Of a DNA stretch of 64,000 bases, positions 33,703 through 42,214 are shown in pieces. The notes under the pieces were generated by a model. That model ran no database searches. It was not told the DNA's origin and saw nothing but the letters and a program-made list of their open reading frames with translations. The number at the start of each line of letters is the position of its first letter. Within the stretch, counting starts at the first letter, position 1. The stretch is taken from the NCBI RefSeq assembly GCF_947654165.1, contig NZ_CANTKB010000014.1, forward strand, positions 1-64,000, in the 5' to 3' direction. The position numbers and the translations under genes are program-made. Source of the stretch: an uncultured Blautia sp. (GTDB taxonomy: Bacteria > Bacillota > Clostridia > Lachnospirales > Lachnospiraceae).

Positions 33703-34513
33703 TCTTTTCACCTCCGTAATAATCCATAAAAATAGTTTCAAGACTTTGCTTTGCGGCTACTGTAACCGTAGAACCATGGCAGTTTCCGTTAAAGTCTTTT
33801 GCAAAGTTTTCTGCCTGTTCCGGTGAGTCTAAACGGACTGTATAGGTGTGCATGTGGCGTTTTCTCAAGGTTTCAACGGAATCAACTGCACAGAGTTTTC
33901 CATTTCGGATCATTCCGATACGGTCGCAGGTACGTTCTACCTCATCAAACATATGGCTTGACAGAAGAATGGTTTTCCCTTTCTTTTTTTCTTCCGTAAT
34001 CAATTCCACAAAACAGGTCTGCATCAGTGGGTCAAGCCCGCTTGTAGGTTCATCCAAAATCAAGATATCCGGGTCATGCATAAAGGCGGCAACAATACCC
34101 AGTTTTTGTTTCGTTCCCTTACTCATTTTTTTGATTTTGGATTTGGGGTCTAATTCAAAGCGGTCAAGCATTTCCTGTATGCGGTTTCCCTTGCCTATAT
34201 TCCGGTATTCTGACAGGAATTTCAGAAATCCGGTTCCCGTCATATCATCAAAAAAACTGATTTCTCCGGGGATATACCCCAGTTTTTTTTGAATAGTCTC
34301 CCGGTTTTTCCAGCAGTCCTGCCCGTCAATCTGACAGCGTCCAGTTTTAGGTTTGATAAATCCCATCAGATGACGGATGGTGGTTGTTTTTCCAGCTCCG
34401 TTTGGACCCAAAAATCCAAATACCTCACCCTTTTCCACCTGAATAGAGATATCGAAAATTCCTTTGCCCAAACCGTAATCTCTGGTTAAGTTCTGGATAT
34501 GTATTTCACTCAT
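33695..34513 (-). CDS. ABC transporter ATP-binding protein
   Basis: 272 residues. Walker A FLGPNGAGKTTTIRHLMG, Q-loop IPGEISFFDD, signature MSKGTKQKLGIVAAF (MSKGT instead of LSGGQ, as in BcrA-like exporters), Walker B ILILDEPTSGLDPL and switch His LSSHMFDE. AGGAGGAG supports ATG 34513, so the 39 residues in front in the open frame are not used. Forms an exporter with the downstream permease. Confidence 0.92.
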   Translation of the reverse strand: MSEIHIQNLTRDYGLGKGIFDISIQVEKGEVFGFLGPNGAGKTTTIRHLMGFIKPKTGRCQIDGQDCWKNRETIQKKLGYIPGEISFFDDMTGTGFLKFLSEYRNIGKGNRIQEMLDRFELDPKSKIKKMSKGTKQKLGIVAAFMHDPDILILDEPTSGLDPLMQTCFVELITEEKKKGKTILLSSHMFDEVERTCDRIGMIRNGKLCAVDSVETLRKRHMHTYTVRLDSPEQAENFAKDFNGNCHGSTVTVAAKQSLETIFMDYYGGEKNA

Positions 34514-34553
34514 TGAAACTCCTCCTTTGCCTGAACTGAATTGCTTTTTTATC

Positions 34554-34581
34554 ATTATACTGGATTGACTTAAATTTACAA
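34554..34581 (-). promoter_or_regulatory. SigmaA promoter of the ABC pair
   Basis: On the minus strand TTGTAA (34576-34581) and TATAAT (34554-34559) are 16 bp apart. Nothing else was recognised in 34582-34695. Confidence 0.65.
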
Positions 34582-34695
34582 GAAAAATAGATTCCTTTTC
34601 ATTAGTACATCCGTATTTCCGTTTTTGCAATGTGATTTTGAGATTCTGAATCAGTATAGTAAGACAAGCATCGTTATGATATACTTATAGGAAAG

Positions 34696-34991
34696 TAGGT
34701 GGAAATTGTAAAATGACATATAGCAGCCTACAAAGAAAGAGCAGCAATAGGCCGAAACCATCGATACAAAGATTTCAGCCTACAAAATAACAAGCCCAAT
34801 AGGCCAAAAGTAGAACCATTAATAAATCCACCTACTAAAAAGTGTTAAAAAGTAAGTTGGATTTTGAGAATTGTTAATCTTGGCCTATCACCACATTTAA
34901 AATATAGGCCGTGAAGGAGATATTTACCTGCACAGCCTATTTGAACTGTGAAAAGGTAGGCTATAATCTATGAATAGGTGTAAGAAACCTA
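34696..34991 (+). repeat. 52-bp periodic array of inverted TAGGC/GCCTA motifs, copy B
   Basis: Pentamers start at 34696, 34726, 34748, 34778, 34800, 34830, 34853, 34883, 34905, 34935, 34957 and 34987: spacings 30, 22, 30, 22, 30, 23, 30, 22, 30, 22, 30. Best hairpins are GGCCTAT/ATAGGCC (34882-34888 with 34904-34910) and AGCCTA/TAGGCT (34934-34939 with 34957-34962). It has one 52-bp unit more than copy A. The position with 23 instead of 22 is the same in both, and many bases between motifs also agree, so the copies share ancestry. No coding potential. Confidence 0.8.
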
Positions 34992-35015
34992 CTATAACCA
35001 AGAAATGAGATGTGA

Positions 35016-35936
35016 ATGAAATTTATGAAACAATTAAAAAAAGCAACTGCATATTACCACCTTCCCGGTCTGTTTGAGTTTTATGAACTGTACAGGGAAT
35101 TTCTGCCCTTATTCCGTGAGCACAGAGAGTATTTTTATGATTGGTGTGAGCTTGGCTCTGTCTATGGTGCTCCGGCAGATTGTATTTGGGGCGGAGGCCG
35201 CATGGGAGACGGAAATCATGACCCGGAAGAGGTTCTGGCATTGATGCAGGAATACGGGATTTCATCCCGGCTGACCTTTAGCAATTCTCTGCTTGAGGAG
35301 CGACACCTTTTAGATCGGAAATGCAATAGGCTCTGTACCGTGTTTGAGATAAAGAATCAAACACGAAATGGCGTGATTATTCACTCAGAGCTGCTTTTGG
35401 ATTATCTGAAAAGGGAGTACCCAGGTCTTTATTTTGTCTCCTCCACCACAAAGGTGCTGACAGATTTTCCGCAGCTTGTGAAGGAAATAAACCGTGATGA
35501 TTTTCTTTATGTAGTGCCGGATTTTCGTTTGAATAAATCTTTCGAGAAATTACATACGCTGTCAGAACCACAGAAAGATAAAATGGAATTTTTATGCAAC
35601 GAGTGCTGCTGGTTTGGCTGTAAAGACAGAAAAGAATGTTACAAAACAGTGAGCCGCAAGAATCTTGGAGAAAACTGTCCGGACCATCCATGTGCCGCTC
35701 CGGATGCAGCAGAGGGCTATCGGTTTTCAAAAGCAATGGAGAATCCGGGCTTTATCAGTATAAAAGATATAAAAAATACTTATCTGCCAATGGGATTTTC
35801 TAATTTTAAGATTGAAGGCAGGGGACTTGGAAGTGCCCTGATTCTGGAATTTTTGCTTTATTATATGACAAAACCGGAGTGCCAGCTGCATGTCAGAGAA
35901 AAAATATATCTGGATAATACGTTAGATTTGTTTTAA
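35016..35936 (+). CDS. Conserved Cys-rich protein of unknown function
   Basis: 306 residues, soluble. Two Cys clusters, LCNECCWFGCKDRKECY and ENCPDHPC, could bind a metal or Fe-S cluster; the N-terminal half has alternating strand/helix phrases (IIHSELLLDYLKREYPGLYF, DDFLYVVPDFRLNKSF) reminiscent of a U32-peptidase-like TIM barrel. I recall close relatives in other gut Firmicutes annotated hypothetical. ATG 35016 has only a weak GAGATG upstream. It directly follows array copy B. Confidence 0.7.
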   Translation: MKFMKQLKKATAYYHLPGLFEFYELYREFLPLFREHREYFYDWCELGSVYGAPADCIWGGGRMGDGNHDPEEVLALMQEYGISSRLTFSNSLLEERHLLDRKCNRLCTVFEIKNQTRNGVIIHSELLLDYLKREYPGLYFVSSTTKVLTDFPQLVKEINRDDFLYVVPDFRLNKSFEKLHTLSEPQKDKMEFLCNECCWFGCKDRKECYKTVSRKNLGENCPDHPCAAPDAAEGYRFSKAMENPGFISIKDIKNTYLPMGFSNFKIEGRGLGSALILEFLLYYMTKPECQLHVREKIYLDNTLDLF

Positions 35937-36051
35937 ATTCCATCTGCAACTGGCAGTTGACACATTTCTAACTGTGGATGGTGGCTGGCAACCATAAAAT
36001 CTGCTATGTTGAAGATGTCAAAACAAAAAAAATATGCAAGGAGGAGCCAGC

Positions 36052-37062
36052 ATGATATTAGCAGATAAAATAACAAATTTACGAAAGAAAAACGGATGGT
36101 CACAGGAAGAGCTTGCGAATCGGCTGGGAGTGTCCCGCCAGGCGGTTTCTAAATGGGAAAGTGCGGGGTCTATCCCGGATTTAGACAAGATTATCAAGAT
36201 GAGCGATCTTTTTTCTGTGAGCACGGATTACCTTTTAAAAGATTCGCTAGAAAACGAAGAAGAAATAACAGCAATACCGGAAAGAAACGGATCAGGTTTT
36301 TATGTGGAGGAAGAGAATCTCAGGCCGATTTCCCTGGAAGATGCGAATTGCTATCTTGGGATAGTGAGAAATGCTGCGTCAAAGATTGCGTTTGGTGTGC
36401 TGCTTTGTATTTTGTCTCCTGTTCTCTTGATATGGATGGGAGGTTTGTCTGATAAAGAAGGTGGATATGTCATTGCAGAAGGGGCCGCAGTAGGGGTAGG
36501 GATGACCGCACTTTTGCTTTTTGTTGCAGCAGCGGTGGCACTTTTCCTCATTTATGGAAGAAGGCTGGAACAGTATGCATTCCTTGAAAAAGAACCGATA
36601 GAACTGGCATATGGAGTCAAGGGGATGGTTGAAAATGAAAAACAAAAATATGAGGGCATTCACAGCCGCAGGCTTGTTCTTGGTGTGCTTCTCTGCATTT
36701 TAAGTGCAGTTCCCATCATGGTACTGGCAGTGGCTGATGAGGATGGAATGCTGGCAATACTTGGGGTTGATCTTTGTCTTATTCTTGCATCAATTGGTGT
36801 GTTTCTGATCGTACTGACCTGTATGTTATACGGAAGTTTTCAGAAACTCTTAGAAGAAGGGGATTACACAAGACGTAAGAAAATTGAGAACAAGCGTAAT
36901 GATATCATAGATACGATTTACTGGTGTACGGTAACTGCGGTTTACCTCGGCTGGAGTTTTGCGACAATGGAGTGGCACAGAACCTGGATCGTATGGCCAG
37001 TGGCAGGAGTATTTTATGGTGCGGTGCTTGGAATCAGCTCCATATTACGCCAGAGCAGATAG
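36052..37062 (+). CDS. XRE regulator with membrane domain
   Basis: 336 residues. N-terminal HTH (WSQEELANRLGVSRQAVSKW, then IPDLDKIIKMSDLFSVSTDY), linker, then about six membrane helices in pairs after residue 100. Membrane-bound HTH proteins of this sort are common in Clostridia; ligand and targets unknown. ATG 36052 follows AAGGAGGAG and replaces ATG 36034. It ends the accessory region before asp23. Confidence 0.85.
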   Translation: MILADKITNLRKKNGWSQEELANRLGVSRQAVSKWESAGSIPDLDKIIKMSDLFSVSTDYLLKDSLENEEEITAIPERNGSGFYVEEENLRPISLEDANCYLGIVRNAASKIAFGVLLCILSPVLLIWMGGLSDKEGGYVIAEGAAVGVGMTALLLFVAAAVALFLIYGRRLEQYAFLEKEPIELAYGVKGMVENEKQKYEGIHSRRLVLGVLLCILSAVPIMVLAVADEDGMLAILGVDLCLILASIGVFLIVLTCMLYGSFQKLLEEGDYTRRKKIENKRNDIIDTIYWCTVTAVYLGWSFATMEWHRTWIVWPVAGVFYGAVLGISSILRQSR

Positions 37063-37079
37063 AAAAAACAAAAAACAGC

Positions 37080-37108
37080 TTTTATTTTCAGCCACTATTT
37101 GGTATAAT
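37080..37108 (+). promoter_or_regulatory. Extended -10 promoter of asp23
   Basis: TGGTATAAT with TATAAT at 37103-37108; the -35 (TTTTAT, 37080-37085, 17 bp away) is poor. Confidence 0.5.
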
Positions 37109-37145
37109 AAAACACAGGATATTTCCTATAGGAGGTTGAAAAATT

Positions 37146-37526
37146 ATGGCGGAAGACAGAAATACGTATAAAATACATGACAATGGTTCTCTTGGGGAAG
37201 TACAGATTGCAGACGAAGTGGTTGCAATTATCGCAGGACTGGCAGCTACAGAAGTAGAAGGTGTGGGTTCTATGGCCGGAAATATTACCAACGAATTAGT
37301 TGGTAAACTGGGTATGAAGAATCTTTCCAAGGGTGTAAAGGTAGATGTCCTGGAGGATGTAGTCTGTGTGGATCTGGCACTGAATATTGAATATGGTTTT
37401 AATATTCTGGAAACCAGCAAGAGAGTACAGGAAAGAGTGAAGGCAGCCATTGAGAATATGACAGGTCTTACTGTTTCTGATGTAAATGTACGCATTGCCA
37501 GCGTAGAGATTGATAAAGTTCATTGA
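37146..37526 (+). CDS. Asp23/Gls24 family envelope stress protein
   Basis: 126 residues: GEVQIADEVVAIIAGLAATE, VEGVGSMAGN, and the C-terminal VNVRIASVEID. YqhY-type, the usual partner upstream of nusB in Firmicutes. In Bacillus YqhY influences acetyl-CoA carboxylase; here the role is inferred. ATAGGAGG precedes the ATG. Confidence 0.92.
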   Translation: MAEDRNTYKIHDNGSLGEVQIADEVVAIIAGLAATEVEGVGSMAGNITNELVGKLGMKNLSKGVKVDVLEDVVCVDLALNIEYGFNILETSKRVQERVKAAIENMTGLTVSDVNVRIASVEIDKVH

Positions 37527-37553
37527 CAAGTAAACATTCTAAAAGAGCAAGGT

Positions 37554-37589
37554 GATAAGGTGTCTTTTTTAGAGGCACCTTATCTTTTT
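37554..37589 (+). terminator. Terminator between asp23 and nusB
   Basis: GATAAGGTG (37554-37562) pairs with CACCTTATC (37576-37584), then TTTTT. As no promoter was found between it and nusB, read-through or attenuation is likely. Confidence 0.8.
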
Positions 37590-37616
37590 AAGAAAATCAT
37601 ACCGACGGAGGAAATT

Positions 37617-38024
37617 ATGGGTAGAAGAGAGATGAGAGAACACATTTTTAAACTCCTTTTTGTGAGTGAGTTTAATGAGGCTGGAGATATGCCTCAGCAG
37701 ATGCAGCTTTATTTTGACAGCCTTGAGGATTTGACACCATTAGAGCAGACTTATATGGAGAATAAGTTTGCCAGTGTGAAGGAACATCTGGAAGAGATTG
37801 ATAACATTCTGAATGAAAATTCCACAGGATGGAAGACAAAGAGAATGAGCAAGGTGGACTTAAATATTCTCCGTCTTGCGGTATATGAAATGAAGTATGA
37901 CGAGGATGTTCCTACAAAGGTAGCTATCAATGAAGCTGTTGAGATCAGCAAGAATTTCGGCGGTGAGGATTCGGCATCCTTCATTAACGGAATCTTAGGT
38001 AAAATTTCCAGAGAAAGCTTATGA
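37617..38024 (+). CDS. nusB: Transcription antitermination factor NusB
   Basis: 135 residues. REMREHIFKLLFVSEF and KVAINEAVEISKNFGGEDSA with INGILGKI are NusB signatures. Binds boxA RNA with NusE in rRNA antitermination. ATG 37617 follows CGGAGG; the upstream frame extension lies in the terminator and is rejected. Confidence 0.95.
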   Translation: MGRREMREHIFKLLFVSEFNEAGDMPQQMQLYFDSLEDLTPLEQTYMENKFASVKEHLEEIDNILNENSTGWKTKRMSKVDLNILRLAVYEMKYDEDVPTKVAINEAVEISKNFGGEDSASFINGILGKISRESL

Positions 38025-39247
38025 ACAGTATCTATTCTGTAGGTCAGGTCAACACCTATATTAAAAATATGTTTAATCAGGATTTTATGCTGAATAAGAT
38101 CTATATCAAAGGAGAAGTGTCGAACTGTAAATACCACACCTCCGGTCACATCTATTTTTCGTTAAAAGATGAGACAGGAACCTTGTCCTGTGTTATGTTT
38201 GCCGGACAGAGAAAAGGTCTCGGATTTCAGATGAAAAACGGGGATAAGGTAGTGGCAGGCGGCAGCGTCAGTGTGTATGAGCGGGATGGCAAATATCAGC
38301 TCTATGCCAGGGAGATTACCCTGGAAGGTGCAGGGCTTCTCTATGAACGTTATCTGGCGTTAAAAGAAGAACTGGAAGAAATGGGAATGTTTTCGACGGA
38401 GTATAAACAGCCCATTCCGGCCTATGTTAAAAAACTGGGGATTGTCACAGCACCTACCGGAGCAGCTATCCAGGATATCCGGAACATTGCGGGACGGAGG
38501 AATCCGTATGCGCAGCTTGTTCTCTACCCGGCACTGGTGCAGGGAGAAGGTGCAAAAGAAAGCATTGTAAAAGGAATCGAGACTCTGGATGCCGCAGGCA
38601 TGGATGTGATCATTGTGGGAAGAGGCGGCGGTTCCATAGAAGATTTATGGGCTTTTAATGAAGAGGAAGTGGCAAGGGCTATTTTTAATTGCCGCACTCC
38701 GGTGATTTCAGCGGTAGGTCATGAGACAGATACCACGATCGCAGATTTTGTCGCAGATCTTCGGGCACCGACACCTTCGGCAGCAGCAGAACTGGCGGTG
38801 GCAGATATTCGGCAGATTCTGGAGACATTCCGGGCGTATCGGCAGAAGTTGGGGCACAGCATGGAAAACCAGATTTATTTTCTGCGTCAGAGAATGAGAC
38901 AGTATGAGATGAAACTGGAATATGCCAGCCCTGCTTATCAGATACAGGAGAAGCGGACGCACCTGCTGGATGCGGAAGAAAGGCTTCACAGTGCCATGGA
39001 AAACCAGATTTTCAGGGCAAGACAGAATCTGAATATCTATATCGAACGGTTAAAAGGATTATCTCCTTTAGATAAGCTGAACCAGGGCTTTTCTTATGTA
39101 GAAGATAAAAATAATCGCAGTGTCACACAGATTAGCCAGGTGAAGCCGGGAGATGTGTTAAAGATTCAGGTAACGGACGGAAAGATCACAGCAGAGGTTA
39201 CAGAAACCATGGCACAGGAAAGGAGCAATGCTCATGACAGCAGATAA
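38021..39247 (+). CDS. xseA: Exodeoxyribonuclease VII large subunit
   Basis: 408 residues. OB fold (VSNCKYHTSGHIYFSLKDE), catalytic domain (IVTAPTGAAIQDIRNI, VIIVGRGGGSIEDLWAFN, AVGHETDTTIADFVAD) and a C-terminal coiled coil. Degrades single-stranded DNA with XseB. Four-base overlap with nusB. Confidence 0.97.
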   Translation: MNSIYSVGQVNTYIKNMFNQDFMLNKIYIKGEVSNCKYHTSGHIYFSLKDETGTLSCVMFAGQRKGLGFQMKNGDKVVAGGSVSVYERDGKYQLYAREITLEGAGLLYERYLALKEELEEMGMFSTEYKQPIPAYVKKLGIVTAPTGAAIQDIRNIAGRRNPYAQLVLYPALVQGEGAKESIVKGIETLDAAGMDVIIVGRGGGSIEDLWAFNEEEVARAIFNCRTPVISAVGHETDTTIADFVADLRAPTPSAAAELAVADIRQILETFRAYRQKLGHSMENQIYFLRQRMRQYEMKLEYASPAYQIQEKRTHLLDAEERLHSAMENQIFRARQNLNIYIERLKGLSPLDKLNQGFSYVEDKNNRSVTQISQVKPGDVLKIQVTDGKITAEVTETMAQERSNAHDSR

Positions 39248-39464
39248 TGCAAAGGAAGTAAGAGAAGACCTGACAATAGAAGAATCCTTAAAGGAACTGG
39301 ATGGGATTGTAGAACGTCTGGAAAGCAGGGAAATCTCTCTGGAGGATTCTTTTTCTATATATCAGAAGGGTATGGAGCTGCTGAGACAGTGCAGCAGCAA
39401 AATTGATACCGTTGAGAAAAAAATGTTGAAAATAAATGAAAATGGTGAATTCAGTGAATTTTAA
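39234..39464 (+). CDS. xseB: Exodeoxyribonuclease VII small subunit
   Basis: 76 residues with the family phrase IEESLKELDGIVERLESREI and SIYQKGMELLRQC. ATG 39234 is 9 bases after GAAAGGAG, better than ATG 39228. Overlaps xseA and ispA. Confidence 0.95.
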   Translation: MTADNAKEVREDLTIEESLKELDGIVERLESREISLEDSFSIYQKGMELLRQCSSKIDTVEKKMLKINENGEFSEF

Positions 39465-40344
39465 AGAAGAATTAGAAAAAAGAACGCAGAATGCCTGGCA
39501 GGTCATTGAGTCCTATCTTCCGGAGGAAGATGGATTTTCCGGGACACTGGCTGAGGCGATGAATTATAGTATGAAAGCAGGCGGAAAACGTCTGCGTCCT
39601 GTGTTGATGTCAGCCATGTATGAGATGCTTGGAGGAAAATCAGAACTGGTGAAGCCATTTATGGCAGCTATAGAGATGATACACACCCATTCTCTGATCC
39701 ATGATGATCTCCCTGCAATTGATAACGACCAATACAGGAGAGGGAAAAAAACCACACATGTGGTATATGGAGAATCTGCTGCCATTCTGGCGGGAGATGC
39801 CCTTTTAAATTACGCATATGAAACAGCATTTTGTGCCTTTGATCTGGTCAGACAGCCGGAAGAAATGCTTCGTGTGGCAAAGGCTTTGAAGATTCTGGGA
39901 GAAAAGACCGGAATCAGCGGTATGCTGGGTGGACAGGGCGTAGATGTTGAGAATGACGGAAGAACATTGTCCAGGAAAATGCTGGATTTTATATATGAGA
40001 ATAAGACCTCTGCCCTGATTGAAGCGTCTCTTATGATAGGGGCTGTACTGGCAGGGGAAGAAAATCTGACTGAGATACAACAGATCGGAAGCAATATTGG
40101 GATCGCTTTCCAGATTCAGGACGATATTCTGGATGTGACCAGCAGCCAGGAAGAATTGGGAAAACCTGTGGGAAGTGATGAGAAGAACAATAAGACTACC
40201 TATGTAACTCTGGAAGGTATTGAAAAAGCGGGAGAAGAGGTAAAGAAACTGACAGAACAGGCTGTGGAGCTTCTTTATCAGCTTCCGGGAGAAAAGGAAT
40301 TTCTGAAAGAAATCTTCCTTTATCTGTGTACCCGCAGAAAATAG
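39436..40344 (+). CDS. ispA: Polyprenyl (farnesyl/geranyl) diphosphate synthase
   Basis: 302 residues. First Asp-rich motif DDLPAIDND after HTHSLIH, second DDILD in FQIQDDILDVTSS. Makes farnesyl or geranylgeranyl diphosphate from IPP and DMAPP. The start lies inside xseB and is uncertain between ATG 39436 and 39442. dxs follows 13 bases later, a common isoprenoid pairing. Confidence 0.95.
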   Translation: MKMVNSVNFKEELEKRTQNAWQVIESYLPEEDGFSGTLAEAMNYSMKAGGKRLRPVLMSAMYEMLGGKSELVKPFMAAIEMIHTHSLIHDDLPAIDNDQYRRGKKTTHVVYGESAAILAGDALLNYAYETAFCAFDLVRQPEEMLRVAKALKILGEKTGISGMLGGQGVDVENDGRTLSRKMLDFIYENKTSALIEASLMIGAVLAGEENLTEIQQIGSNIGIAFQIQDDILDVTSSQEELGKPVGSDEKNNKTTYVTLEGIEKAGEEVKKLTEQAVELLYQLPGEKEFLKEIFLYLCTRRK

Positions 40345-40357
40345 AGGTGCATGACAA

Positions 40358-42214
40358 ATGCTTTTAGAAAAAATTGAGAAAGCAAATGATATTAAAAATA
40401 TTCCTGTGGAGCAGTTTCCGCAGCTCGCAGAGGAAATCCGGCAGTTTTTGCTGGAGCATTTGAGTAAGACAGGGGGGCATCTGGCATCCAATCTGGGTGC
40501 AGTAGAGCTTACCATGGCTCTGCATTATGTGTTCCGGCTTCCGGAGGATAAAATTATCTGGGATGTAGGTCATCAGTCCTATACTCACAAAATCCTCACA
40601 GGAAGAAAAGAAGGATTTGAGCATCTTAGAATGCTGGGCGGAATGAGCGGATTTCCAAAACGCAGTGAAAGTGCCTGTGATGCCTTTGATACGGGGCACA
40701 GTTCCACATCTATTTCAGCAGGAGTCGGATATGTATGTGCCAGAGATCTGCAGGAGCAGGATTATCATGTGATTTCCGTGATCGGGGACGGAGCACTTAC
40801 CGGTGGTATGGCATACGAAGCTTTAAATAATGCCTCATCTTTGAAAAAGAATTTTATTATCATCCTGAATGATAATGAAATGTCTATCTCAGAGAATGTA
40901 GGCGGTATTTCCAGCTATTTAAGCAATATGCGAACCGCAGAAGGCTATCACGGTCTGAAGACCGGAGTTAAAAACAGCTTGAACAAGATTCCCGGTATCG
41001 GTCCGGCTGCAGTGAAACAGATTCACAAGACAAAAGATACCATTAAACGTCTGGTCATTCCGGGAATGTTTTTTGAAGATATGGGCATTACCTATCTGGG
41101 ACCGATAAACGGTCATGACTGCCATCGGATGATTCAGGTGTTTCAGGAAGCGAAAAAAGTACAGGGGCCTGTTCTGATTCATGTAAAAACAGAAAAAGGA
41201 AGAGGCTATGATCCTGCAATGCGTCATCCGGCCAGGTTCCACGGAACATCGGCTTTTGACCTGGAACACGGTCTTCCTGTCAGCAATTCCGGGAAAGCAA
41301 ACTATACCGATATTTTTTCTACGGTTATGAGAAAATTCGGTGACCGTGAGGAAAAAGTGGTGGCTGTGACAGCAGCTATGCCTGACGGAACGGGACTGAA
41401 ACGATTTAGAAATATGTTTCCGGAACGATTTTTTGATGTGGGGATTGCAGAAGAGCATGCAGTGACTTTTGCAGCAGGATTGGCATTGGGAGGCATGATT
41501 CCCGTTGTGGCAGTATATTCTTCTTTCCTTCAAAGAGCGGTGGATCAGATTATAGAAGATGTATGTCTGCAGAACCTTCATGTGATATTTGCAGTAGACC
41601 GTGCAGGCTTAGTGGGAAGTGATGGAGATACCCATCAGGGATGTTTTGATCTAACATACCTTTCTATGATTCCCAACATGACAGTTATGGCACCTAAGAA
41701 TAAATGGGAGCTGTCTGACATGATGAAATTTGCAGTGAAATATGACGGTCCTATTGCAATCCGATACCCAAGAGGCGAAGCTTATGACGGGCTGGAAGAA
41801 TATCGGGAGCCTGTCATAAAAGGACGCAGCGAAGTGATATATGAGGGAAAAGAGATTGCACTTCTGGCAGTGGGAAGTATGGTGAAAACAGCAGTGCAGG
41901 TTCGTGAGATGCTGTTACAGGACAATAGAATGCCGACTCTGGTAAATGCCAGATTTGTAAAACCTTTGGATGAAAAAATGTTGAGCAGCCTGGCACAGAA
42001 TCATAAACTTCTTGTTACCATGGAGGAAAATGTGGCAGCAGGAGGATTTGGCAGTCAGGTAGCTGCTTATATGCGAAAGGAACATCCGGAAGTAAAAGTG
42101 GTTACCATCGCACTTCCCGACTGTTTTATTGAGCACGGAAATCCGGAAAAATTAAAAGAAAAAGCAGGAATTGACGCAGTTTCTGTTTACGAGAAGATAA
42201 AGGAGGAGAAGTAG
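40358..42214 (+). CDS. dxs: 1-deoxy-D-xylulose-5-phosphate synthase
   Basis: 618 residues. TPP site GDGALTGGMAYEALNNA and NDNEMSIS, DVGHQSYTHKIL, catalytic FDVGIAEEHAVTFAAG, VDRAGLVGSDG. First enzyme of the MEP pathway. Confidence 0.97.
   Translation: MLLEKIEKANDIKNIPVEQFPQLAEEIRQFLLEHLSKTGGHLASNLGAVELTMALHYVFRLPEDKIIWDVGHQSYTHKILTGRKEGFEHLRMLGGMSGFPKRSESACDAFDTGHSSTSISAGVGYVCARDLQEQDYHVISVIGDGALTGGMAYEALNNASSLKKNFIIILNDNEMSISENVGGISSYLSNMRTAEGYHGLKTGVKNSLNKIPGIGPAAVKQIHKTKDTIKRLVIPGMFFEDMGITYLGPINGHDCHRMIQVFQEAKKVQGPVLIHVKTEKGRGYDPAMRHPARFHGTSAFDLEHGLPVSNSGKANYTDIFSTVMRKFGDREEKVVAVTAAMPDGTGLKRFRNMFPERFFDVGIAEEHAVTFAAGLALGGMIPVVAVYSSFLQRAVDQIIEDVCLQNLHVIFAVDRAGLVGSDGDTHQGCFDLTYLSMIPNMTVMAPKNKWELSDMMKFAVKYDGPIAIRYPRGEAYDGLEEYREPVIKGRSEVIYEGKEIALLAVGSMVKTAVQVREMLLQDNRMPTLVNARFVKPLDEKMLSSLAQNHKLLVTMEENVAAGGFGSQVAAYMRKEHPEVKVVTIALPDCFIEHGNPEKLKEKAGIDAVSVYEKIKEEK

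Noticed and set aside
37523..37528. TTGACA as a nusB promoter
   Set aside because: No -10 hexamer at 16-18 bp.
39805..40515. Minus-strand open frame across the ispA/dxs boundary
   Set aside because: Antisense to two well-supported genes and Ser/Ile/Phe-rich with no recognisable domain.
40919..41581. Minus-strand open frame inside dxs
   Set aside because: Antisense shadow, His/Cys-rich product typical of reverse-complemented coding sequence.
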